Below are positions 34,801 through 42,261 of a DNA stretch of 64,000 nt, piece by piece. The notes under the pieces were generated by a model, which was not told the origin of the DNA, searched no databases, and saw only the letters and a program-made list of their open reading frames with translations. Source of the stretch: Buddleja alternifolia. Lineage: Eukaryota; Streptophyta; Magnoliopsida; Lamiales; Scrophulariaceae. The stretch's first letter is position 1, and the number at the start of each line of letters is the position of its first letter. The stretch is from positions 6,870,708 through 6,934,707 of the forward strand of contig CM033391.1 of the NCBI GenBank assembly GCA_019426215.1, read 5' to 3'. The translations under genes were made by a program, and so were the position numbers.

Positions 34801-37202
34801 GGGGTGCTACACGTTTATTCAGCAAATTAGACAATTATCATGCTGAGACTTCTCCTGATATAGACATTATATATGGGAAGTCGCTTTTAAATGAAGTTAC
34901 TAAGGAGTTCAACTTGATACTTTCTGAAAGCCGTGATGATAATGATCCGAACCTTGCCATTTCAAAAGCAAAATTAAATGTTGCGAGCTATAGCACCAAT
35001 ACACCGATGCTTGGTGAAGCAAAAATTCAGTTCAGAGATGGAGAAGAGCCTCATATGTTTTGGAGAAACCTTTTGGATGGAAGAAGTCCAAAGTGGAAAC
35101 ATTTAAGAGGGCAATCTCCACGGAATAGGAAGAGAGTTCAATACTTGGATGGATCACCTAGCAAATCAAATACCAAGAATGATGATGTGGGAAAGAAACA
35201 TAAAACGGCAGTGATCGAAAATGTGGGACCGGCCTCGGTTCAAGTGGAATTAGAAAAGCAAGTGACTGAAGCAGCTGGTTCTAAGGAAGGTAATGGATGT
35301 TAGGGTAAATTTCATAGACACCTCAAGAGTGAGACTAATTATGAAAAACACTCCAAAATTTTGAGAAATTACTATAACTTCCCCTACCAGTAAAAGCATA
35401 TTACAATTTCACTCCTCGGTAAAAAGCAGATTACAATTTCATCCCCTGTTCTTTGAGTTGTCAGGATCTCATCTTTGTAATTTGTAAAACCTCAGGGCTC
35501 GTAGTAAGTAATTGGGTGCATGTAACTATCCTAGATGTTATGAGAGAATCTCAGTTCTCCACCTGATGAGATGGCAGTTATCAGTAATTGTCCTCAGCTT
35601 ACTGGATTCTGTTGTCTCTTGTGGGAAATTCTAGCTAGACCGACCCGAGCCATTCACAAAGGCATGTGTAATCACATTTGTCATGTGATTAGTTGGGTTT
35701 GGCGAATCGTGTGTGGCCAAGTATACTCTTGTCACCAAGTATACTCTGTTTGTTGGAGACACAGATAACTTAATGCACTAGGTTACCTAAATTTTGTGAT
35801 GGTGATGCAGGGCTTTCTAGAAGCATTCCCCATAATCAATCTCCCTTGTCTGAAAGAGAAGGCGTCACATTGAACAATAATCCAGATGACAAGTCTGGTC
35901 GAAGCTCACCCAGTGCTGAAGTTGACAAATGTGGATCAGAGGAAAGAAAATCATTAGCTGATGAGCAGAAGAGCTACAATAACTCTCTGCAAGGAGTAAT
36001 GACAAGACTATGTCAAACTCTTAAATTTTCGGTATACATCTTTCTTTTTCCTTCTTACTTACGGGCATAGGAACATTTCCAGAGCAGAGAATGTCAACTT
36101 GTATGGGGGCTGAGGGCTCATTGTTAACTTAATCTGTTCCCAGTGGATTTTTATATCATTTTTCTATTTTTTTTTTATTTTTGGCCGAGTTTCTTTATTT
36201 TCTTTTATTTAGTAGACAATTACAGAAATTAGGGGTGTAAGGTGAGCCGAGCCGGCTCGACTGGAGCTCAGCTTGAGCTCGAGCTATTTCGAGCTCGAGT
36301 CGAGCTTTTCGAGCTCGAGCTTTTTCGTGAGTTGAGCTCGAGCTCACTTATAGTTGTTCATATGCTCGTGAGCAGGTTCGTGAGCTTTTAATATTAATTT
36401 TTAATATATGTCTAAAAATACTCGTATTTCATAAAAATAATGCTTGCAATTTTATATACAACATAGTTTAATAATATTTAAGCTTTTTTTCCTATTTTGT
36501 TTAAATCGTGCAAAACAATAACAACAAGTATAAGATTATATATTTTAGTTGATATGATATACTTTTCTATAAATAATTTAATGAAATCATGTTTTCACGA
36601 CACCCTCCTCTATTTTCTAAATACTTATTGAATATAAGATATTTAATTATTATTTATCTTAATAATACTTATTGTATATGTGAATAATGTATACTATTAA
36701 TTAATAACGTATTGTTATAAGCTAAAAAGCAGAATATATTTTATTTTATTTTCTAAAAAAAAATTATATTATTTTTTACTTCAAGCTCGAGCTCGAGCTC
36801 GGCTCATCTACTTCGAGCTTGAACTCGAGCCCTAAAAAATGAGGCTCATCGAGTTTGAGCTCGAGCTCGAGCTCAAAAAAGTATAATCGAGCTCGAGCTC
36901 GAGCCTGAAAATTTCATCAGGCTCGGCTCGAGCTCGGCTCGTTTACAGCCCTAACAGAAATGAAAGAAAAACTCATTTTATTTGTCAAGTATAGCTATTA
37001 TCTAAATTAACTTTCAAAATGTCATCTTCATTGTGCTTTGATGAGATCACCATATGCATTTATTACTATATAAGCATCCATGTGGCCTCAAATGCAGGAA
37101 GATGTCACTGGAACAGCGAGAAGATTTCTGGAATATGTCATCACAAATCACAAAATCAGCAGCGACTCACCAGCAATTCTGCAGGCTTTCCAAATATCAG
37201 TG
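21655..37202 (+). CDS. MOM1-like: MOM1-like CHD3-related silencing protein gene (16 exons, partial)
   Basis: Sixteen exons with GT/AG borders join in phase: 21655-22032, 22289-22738, 22818-22893, 26085-26169, 27796-27923, 28176-28369, 29554-29672, 29797-30054, 30422-30556, 31579-31830, 32593-32733, 32874-33185, 33722-33898, 34365-35289, 35811-36031, 37098-37202 (3956 nt, ~1318 codons). Order: low-complexity N-terminus, PHD finger, two chromodomain-like segments, degenerate SNF2 N-lobe, degenerate helicase C-lobe, Ser/Lys-rich linker, and a final exon with FLEYVITNHKIS and LQAFQIS, typical of MOM1. In Arabidopsis, MOM1 is a nuclear protein needed for transcriptional silencing of transposons. 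The start codon is not found: exon 1 here begins with the last two bases of a codon. The C-terminal region with CMM2, known to be needed for silencing, is not seen. The gene may be truncated, or continue beyond very large intron insertions. Confidence 0.83.
22894..26084 (+). other. Large intron 3 with repeat remnants
   Basis: 3.2 kb without coding support. A run of 22 A lies at about 23447-23468. A very AT-rich block (23700-24890) is bounded by weak inverted ends: TATGTCTGGATGTGTTTTT (left, from about 23589) and a related inverted end near 24905-24930. This may be an old hAT-like element without a readable target duplication. Two diverged ~130-bp copies with the words GTGCAAC and CAAGYTG/CAAGTTG lie at about 25095-25240 and 25420-25570. 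Confidence 0.5.
26085..26169 (+). CDS. MOM1-like: MOM1-like exon 4, Cys-rich
   Basis: An 85-nt exon with acceptor TTGCAG and donor GTTGGT. It completes the split codon from exon 3 and encodes a short segment with CSCDC and a later Cys. It is in phase on both sides. It may be a zinc-binding continuation of the CTLC in exon 3. Confidence 0.55.
27796..28369 (+). CDS. MOM1-like: MOM1-like exons 5-6: PHD finger
   Basis: Exons 27796-27923 and 28176-28369. The finger reads CAVC, then RCEGKNC, then YHFCC, then WYCPDC, giving the C4-H-C3 pattern of a PHD zinc finger, which in chromatin proteins binds histone tails. The donor must be GTGGGT at 27924, because only that donor keeps the Cys frame across the intron. 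Exon 6 must extend to 28369 (AAAG before GTCTGA) to keep phase with exon 7; a nearer GT at 28354 would break it. The finger resembles those of CHD3/PKL-type proteins. Arabidopsis MOM1 lacks a clear PHD finger, so this form may be ancestral. Confidence 0.8.
28528..29332 (+). mobile_element. TRIM-like miniature LTR element in intron 6
   Basis: Two direct repeats of about 185-190 bp lie at ~28528-28711 and ~29144-29332. Both start TGATTTGTTACACATGTTG and end near TTTCACA/TTTTACA. TGGTATCACAG, close to the Met tRNA primer site, follows the first repeat. The interior is about 430 bp with no coding capacity. No clear 5-bp target duplication is seen, and the exact LTR start is uncertain (TGATTT or TGTTAC). 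No good polypurine tract precedes the second repeat. Confidence 0.6.
29554..30556 (+). CDS. MOM1-like: MOM1-like exons 7-9: tandem chromodomain-like segments
   Basis: Exons 29554-29672, 29797-30054 and 30422-30556. The first segment reads QYLVKYHGLAHIHNLWVPE, the second YEWLVKWHGLDYDHASWE. Both follow the chromodomain core pattern of CHD3/Mi-2-type proteins, which read histone methyl marks or bind DNA. Between them lies WTIPHRLLRKR, matching the linker of CHD3 proteins. Exon 9 leads to the helicase region with ECWYKRQNAVVFDNQ. All three exons end in phase 0. Confidence 0.8.
31579..33898 (+). CDS. MOM1-like: MOM1-like exons 10-13: degenerate SNF2 ATPase N-lobe
   Basis: Exons 31579-31830, 32593-32733, 32874-33185 and 33722-33898, all phase 0. 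Where motif I (GxGKT, ATP binding) should be, the sequence is EREMTVAFFIQSM, so the Walker A loop is missing. Motif Ia-like LIVATSDSFSQWEAEL is kept. Motif II is DEYQ (VIFDEYQHSG) in place of DEGH/DEAH. The following exon has the conserved EISYCQLEQYCATL, and exon 13 has CCDHPYLVD and SGKLRLLDEML, as in CHD3/PKL. Loss of the ATP-binding loop is a known property of MOM1 proteins, so the fold probably acts as a scaffold. Confidence 0.82.
31992..32246. mobile_element. Mutator-like MITE, copy 1 (255 bp, intron 10)
   Basis: Ends GGAATAATTACATGC on the left and ATGTAATTTACC on the right pair as inverted repeats. A perfect 9-bp duplication TATTTTGAG lies at 31983-31991 and 32247-32255. The inside contains CCCCCTC, 'gaaattgtaat' and 'ggaggttatgg' words also found in the copies at 35303 and 37531. 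Confidence 0.87.
34365..35289 (+). CDS. MOM1-like: MOM1-like exon 14: degenerate helicase C-lobe
   Basis: A 925-nt exon. Its start follows ACAG at 34361-34364, so the first residues are LVLGSGG. GDILDDFL, RKQAALNRFN and DIIVIYDSDWNPENDL match the SNF2 C-lobe. Motif V carries TSTIKLSSLD, and the motif VI region reads LRALQKISID instead of AxRxHRxGQ, so the arginine finger is absent. Conserved VDHQIKVFRLYSSYTVEE, SDSLLMWGA and LF follow. The last third is charged with little structure (PRNRKRVQYLDGSPS). It ends at AAG before GTAATG; the next intron holds a MITE. Confidence 0.84.
35303..35531. mobile_element. Mutator-like MITE, copy 2 (229 bp, intron 14)
   Basis: It starts GGGTAAATTTCATAGACACC and ends GCATGTAACTATCC, in reverse orientation to copy 1. 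The duplication TGGATGTTA/TAGATGTTA (35294-35302, 35532-35540) has one mismatch. It begins only 13 bp after the exon 14 donor. Confidence 0.8.
35811..37202 (+). CDS. MOM1-like: MOM1-like exons 15-16: linker and conserved helical segment
   Basis: Exons 35811-36031 and 37098-37202. Exon 15 completes a split Gly codon, is Ser/Glu/Lys-rich and ends LCQTLKFS. Exon 16 begins after ATGCAG and encodes TARRFLEYVITNHKISSD and ILQAFQIS, matching the MOM1 segment after the helicase region. The likely donor is GTCAGT at 37203. In MOM1 proteins the next residues are a conserved CW-type motif and a long C-terminal half; no such exon was found in the following sequence. Intron 15 is expanded by a hAT-like element. 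Confidence 0.75.
36230..36953. mobile_element. hAT-like element rich in GAGCTC repeats (724 bp, intron 15)
   Basis: Ends TAGGGGTGTAAGGTGAGCC and, inverted, TAGGGCTGTAAACGAGCC. A perfect 8-bp duplication ACAGAAAT is at 36222-36229 and 36954-36961, fitting hAT. Both arms (36245-36390 and 36780-36940) are made of GAGCTCGAGCTC-type words that can fold on themselves; the middle is AT-rich and non-coding. Confidence 0.85.
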
Positions 37203-37530
37203 GTCAGTTTTCTCTCGGCCTAAACACACACGTAGAACCCAAATAAATTAAGATATAATGGCAGTATCGTTCAAGCTTGGGTGTAGCTTATGCTATTTTT
37301 TATTTGAATCCTCTCTATCCAATAATATGATAATGAGACTTCTGTTTCGACTGAGATGCTCGAGTTCTTGATATGGCATTTCCTGTTCAAATTTTGGATT
37401 TGTATATGGTTTGATAATGATGGACCATTGAGATATGGTTTAGTAGAAAGTAATTTCCAGGGAAAGGAGTTCCAGTTCTTCCTCCTGAGTTAAGGACCCA
37501 TCATTCAGATATTTTTTATTTTATTTTCTA

Positions 37531-37784
37531 GGGAATAATGACATGCACACCCCCTACTTATTAGATATTTACACGAGGACACTGAGGTTTTACAAATTAC
37601 CAAGACACCCCTGATAGATCAGATCCTTACAACTTGTAAAACAGGGGTTGAAAGTGTAATATGATTTCTACTAACAGAGGATGAAATTGTGATATGCTTT
37701 TACTTGGGGGATTATGATAAGTTCTTAAACCTCGGGGTGTTTTTCATAATTAGAGTCTTACGCATGGGGGTGTTTATGTAATTT
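37531..37784. mobile_element. Mutator-like MITE, copy 3 (about 254 bp)
   Basis: It starts GGGAATAATGACATGCACACC and ends TATGTAATTTACC. The family match to copies 1 and 2 is clear at both ends and inside ('gggttgaaagtgtaat'). No exact 9-bp duplication could be read, so the right end may be off by a few bases. Confidence 0.75.
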
Positions 37785-38403
37785 ACCATAATTACCTAGA
37801 TTCCGGTTCCTAATACGGCTGGAGCAGCCTATAAAAAGAATTTCCTCCTTCCTTACAGACTAATGGTTCATGATGGCTCTGCATTAATATAGCTCCTTGT
37901 AATGTTATTTTTTCCAAATTAAGATTTTGTCGCAAAAATCCAATCCGTAAGGGCAGGCTTACTTCTGTTTGCAAACATTCTATCTAGTCGCTGATCATTT
38001 GTGCTTGCTTTTATTTACAAAATTGTGTTTGCTGCTTGTAAGATTTGGAGTTTCTTCTTCTCGTGATTTGTTTTGCACTTATTGTATGCTTAAAATATTC
38101 AACAAACTACATTTTATGTATGTCTGTGACTCTGTGCATGTGTTTTGTGTATCAGTGAGTGCGCATAAAGATGTGGGGGTTGGCATGAGTCGTGTGAGCC
38201 TCTTTTGTTATGTGTCTTTCTGTACTCGTTTTCTATTTCTGTGAGTATCTCGTCTTACCTAGCTCCATAATTTGGATTCCACTGGAAGTGTGTGAGATAA
38301 GCAATTCAGCTTTAGGAGAACAAAATTATGTCCAAAATCTGTTTTCACATGACGCCCTATATAATGCCCAGTATTTTTTTTTTTCCTTTTGCTTTTTATA
38401 TAG

Positions 38404-38496
38404 AAACGTGTTCAGAAGAGTGAACTTGATGTTGTGGTATTGTCCCTGAGTGGAAAAAGGAAAGCATTCAAATTAAATGATGAATCTACTTCTTAA
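38404..38496 (+). CDS. Candidate terminal exon for the MOM1-like gene
   Basis: After a pyrimidine-rich stretch and TATATAG, an open frame of 30 codons with SELDVVVLSLSGKRKAFKLN ends at TAA (38494-38496). It is in phase 0 with exon 16. I do not recognise it as a MOM1 segment. If it is used, the protein would end soon after the LQAFQIS segment and lack the C-terminal half. Transcript data would decide. Confidence 0.3.
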   Translation, partial: KRVQKSELDVVVLSLSGKRKAFKLNDESTS

Positions 38497-40324
38497 GCGC
38501 ACTTAACCTCTAATCAAACATTGGAACAGTGTAAACATAGAGACCAAAAATGTATAAATGAAACCACCAAATAGATATTAGACTCTCCTCCATGCTTGCT
38601 CGTCGGTATGATAACTTTTAATTTATGTTCAGATAAAATTTAAAATTTCCTTTCCATATATATTTCAATCTTTTTGGGGTGTACTGGCAAATTCTGTTTT
38701 AAGTGTCGTGTGCTCCAATATGATTTAAACGGAAGTTGGTTGAGGAAAGAAGTTAAAGTGTCACACCAAACGTCCGCTTCCTTAGATCTGTGATTAGTTT
38801 ATATTATCTATATATGCATAGGTATATGTATGTATAAAAGTTGTATGGATATATATAGCCATCCAAATTAAGTAAATATATAGATAGGAAAATAGGAGTG
38901 GTTGGAGAATTGATTTGATAGGATGGGAGTAGGAATACATTGGAAACATGAATTGAGAAATAAATTCCCCAAATTTCATGGAAAAAGGAAGTCAATTTCA
39001 AATTTGTGCATGTGGATTTTTGATTTATTTCCCAAGTTTTGGGCTTAGGTTCTCAAAATATTGAGAATTAAGAATCAAGACTAGGGGACAATAAGTTGGG
39101 CCAATCATGTTTTGGGTTTCAAAATAACTGAGAATTGGGATTTGGGTTTTGAAAACAAAACCATACAAGCCCTAAGGGAATGTGGGTCTCAAATAAATGG
39201 TCCAGGGTCGGGTTGACAATGCTATACGCCTATGCCTAAGAAAAAAATTCTTTGATGCACCCGGTGTGAGATTTTATTGCATATACAATCACACACTAAA
39301 AAATATTAGAAAGATATAAATATATATTCAGTTATAAAAACGAATCAACACTTTTATTATTTTTTACTATGTTTTGATGTATGTGATAGAGTCTCACACC
39401 CAATACACTAAAAAAATTTCCACATTTGAGGGACAAGTCACGCTGCATAAATTGACGGGTCCTAAGAGCAAGCATTTCCTTACTACTATCAGTGTCTGTG
39501 ACAGCCTCAACATTAATTTGCGGGCCAAAAGTAAGAGAATGCGACGGGTGCTGAGAAAGAATTAACAAGTCCGGGGGGGCCTTGCCTAGCTAAAGTAATT
39601 TGAAAAGAACAATAATGTTATTTAAATGAGTCTAACTTACCGAGAGATATCATTGAAATGTGAGTTGGTCTTTATTTGATTTAGGGATAATTACACTCCC
39701 ACCCCCTCAATGACGGATAATTACACAAGGTTGTCAATGACTAGTATCTAGAAAGCTAGGTCTGATTTTGAATACAAGGTTGTCAGCCTATAACGTGGAC
39801 AATACCTCGTTCACGATCGGGTTAAGAATTACATTATAATAAAGAAGGAATCCAAATCATATAGTAATAATAATAAAAAAGGGTATAAATTAAGATGTAA
39901 GAGTTGGAATAGAGCGAGCACAATTTAAAAGATAAATTAATTACAATAATGAATAAAAAGATTTACGTGGTTCCTTAAATCTTTTCTTTCTTTTTTTTTT
40001 TTTATGAAGTGCGTGGTTCCTTAAATCAAACTAAGTTTGGATATGAAATTTTTCTACTTTTCAAATCGCCACGCAACAAGAATTGGTATAGTCAATTGTT
40101 CACGTATGAAGAGAACATTTCGCTATATCGAAATTACTAAGTATAATAAGTGTCTAAAGTCAAAACATAATCAAAAGTCTAATAATTTTTATTTTAATTA
40201 GAGACATTTATCTACCAATGGGAAAAATGATCCCACTTTGCTTTGTTCTCGTATATTAAGACGCACGGTAAATATTATTCAAATATTTGAATTGGTACTT
40301 CTTATGCCTATTCAAATTTCTATG

Positions 40325-40327
<3 letters not shown>
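38497..40327. other. Non-coding region downstream of the gene, with MITE fragments
   Basis: No gene is supported. A small inverted-repeat element may span about 39252-39410 (left TTTGATGCACCCGGTGTGAG; right end inverted, TTTAGTGTATTGGGTGTGAG; A-rich flanks). A fragment of the ~250-bp MITE family starts at 39685 (GGGATAATTACACTCCC). The short ORFs at 39332-39568 on both strands look fortuitous. Confidence 0.45.

Positions 40328-40368
<41 letters not shown>
40328..40368. repeat. (TA)n microsatellite
   Basis: About 20 TA units directly before the 5' LTR. It served as the target of the LTR element; the same kind of repeat follows its 3' LTR at 47941-47960. Confidence 0.9.
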
Positions 40369-40371
<3 letters not shown>

Positions 40372-40906
40372 CCAAAATATGGTATTTAGCTCAAAAATAA
40401 AATGTTATAGCATATGAGGCCCAACACAGACCCAGAAACCACCCTATAGTGGAAGATTCGCGTGTTTTTAAGTGATCCGACTCGGGTCGTTCACTAGATA
40501 CGAGTCAAGATCCTGACCGTTCATAGGCACCACGTGGCATCATCCTACAGATGGCCACCAACCACTTTGACAGGGTGTATGTGCTATAAATACCCCCTCA
40601 TAACATTTATTTGGGGGGGGGGGGGAATACTCTCTCCAGTTTTAGCCTCATATATTCATTAGTAACGAGTCTATAGACTGAGAAATACGTTTCTATATAC
40701 ATATAAATTTGGAAGTTAGAATCATTCCTTGAGTACGACCCCGACTATTCACCTTAATATAGAACTACGTTGACTTGATCCTAATTAGGTACGTAAGTAG
40801 CTTAATTATCATTGAGTTCAGTCTATAATCTTCATTAGCATACTCGTGGCAGGGTTCGAATCCTTCCAAATTGATAGATTTGAGTCCCCAGATTTGAGTT
40901 AGATCA
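40365..40906 (+). repeat. 5' LTR of the non-autonomous element
   Basis: It ends GTTAGATCA before the primer site. The first bases are degraded compared with TGATATACC of the 3' LTR. It contains a TATA-like CTATAAATAC at 40584-40593 and a run of 13 G at 40613-40625. Confidence 0.85.
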
Positions 40907-40907
40907 G

Positions 40908-40926
40908 TTGGCGCCGTCTATGGGAA
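40908..40926 (+). other. Primer binding site, gypsy type
   Basis: TTGGCGCCGTCTATGGGAA starts two bases after the LTR end. TGGCGCCG is the usual primer-site start in Tat/Athila-type gypsy elements. Confidence 0.8.
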
Positions 40927-41045
40927 ATTACTTTGAAGTTGCTGAGACTTATTATTAGGAATGGAGGCTGGCAATATGAAGACTCGTTTGGTTCAGGTGG
41001 AGGGAAGGTTGGATCAAGGTGTAGGTGATCCGCATGTTGAAAAAG

Positions 41046-41866
41046 CAGCCCAGGAAATGAAAGAGGCGTCAGGCTCGTAATTACGAGCAGCCCAGCAAAT
41101 AAAAGAGGTGTCAGACTCATAATTACGAGCAGCCCAACAAATGAAAGAGGTGTCAGACTCGTAATTACGAGCAACCCAACAAATGAAACAGGTGTCAGAC
41201 TCGTAATTACGAGCAGCCCAACAAATAAAAAAAGTGTCAGAGAAAGACATGTCAGACTTGTAATTACGAGCAGCCCAGCAAATGAAAGAGGTGTCAGACT
41301 CGTAATTACGATCAGCCCAGCAAATAAAAGAGGTGTCAAACTCGTAATTACGAGCAACCTAACAAATGAAAGACGTGTCAGACTCGTAATTATGAGCAGC
41401 CCAGCAAATGAAAAACGTGTCAGACTCGTAATTACGAGCAGCCCAGCAAATGAAAGAGGTGTCAGACTTGTAATTACGAGCAACCCAGCAAATAAAAGAG
41501 GTGTCAGACTTGTAATTAAGAGCAACCCAACAAATGAAAGAGGTGTCAAACTCGTAATTACGAGCAGCCCAGCAAATGAAAGACGTACCAGACTCGTAAT
41601 TATGAGCAGCCCAGCAAATAAAAGAAGTGTCAGACTCGTAATTACGAGCAGCCCAGCAAATGAAAGACATGCCAGATTCGTAATTACAAGTAGCTCAGCA
41701 AATGAAAGAAGTGTCAGACTCATAATTATGAGCATCCCAGCAAATGAAAGAGGTGTCAGACTCATAATTACGAGCAGCCCAGCAAATAAAAGAAGTGTCA
41801 GACTCGTAATTACGAGCAGCCCAGCAAATGAAAGAAGTGTCATACTCGTAATTACGAGCAGCCTAT
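41046..41866. repeat. 42-bp tandem array with a 14-bp palindrome per unit
   Basis: About 19 units of 42 bp, typically GAGCAGCCCAGCAAATGAAA followed by GAGGTGTCAGACTCGTAATTAC. Each junction forms the palindrome CTCGTAATTACGAG, perfect in about nine units and one or two bases off in the others. One unit (near 41225) carries a short internal insertion. Because 42 is a multiple of three, one frame on each strand stays open through the array, while the frame that fits the upstream ATG at 40961 has a TAA in each unit. The array may derive from a tandemly amplified piece of gag. Confidence 0.92.
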
Positions 41867-42261
41867 CAATGAATATCACAAAAATGATAATTATCGTTGG
41901 GACTATGAACACCGTAATGACGACCCTCGTAATAACGATCGAAGAAGAGAAAGTATGAAGCTAGTAGAGTCGAGGTGTTAAACGAAGAGGTGAATACTCA
42001 AATGGAAAGTTTTGACAAATAAATAGAAACGAGTTCAATGTTAAAAATACACGAGGTATAAACATGTGATTCATAAGAAAAATTATAACGAGAAGATAAA
42101 ATCAAATAAACGCGCTTAGACTTCTAAAAACAAGTGAAACATACTTAAAACATGTGAATTCAATGATGACAAAATCAAAATGAACATTGCGTTAAACCAA
42201 AGATTTAGTTGTCTGAAAGGCCACACACGGCTCAAAAGATTAACATGAAGATAAGAACAAA

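Noticed and set aside
41046..41866. CRISPR array
   Set aside because: The units are contiguous tandem repeats with no unique spacers, and the host is a plant.
40899..41958. Long repeat ORFs on both strands across the 42-bp array
   Set aside because: The unit length is a multiple of three, so open frames arise by themselves. They have no start context or domain likeness.
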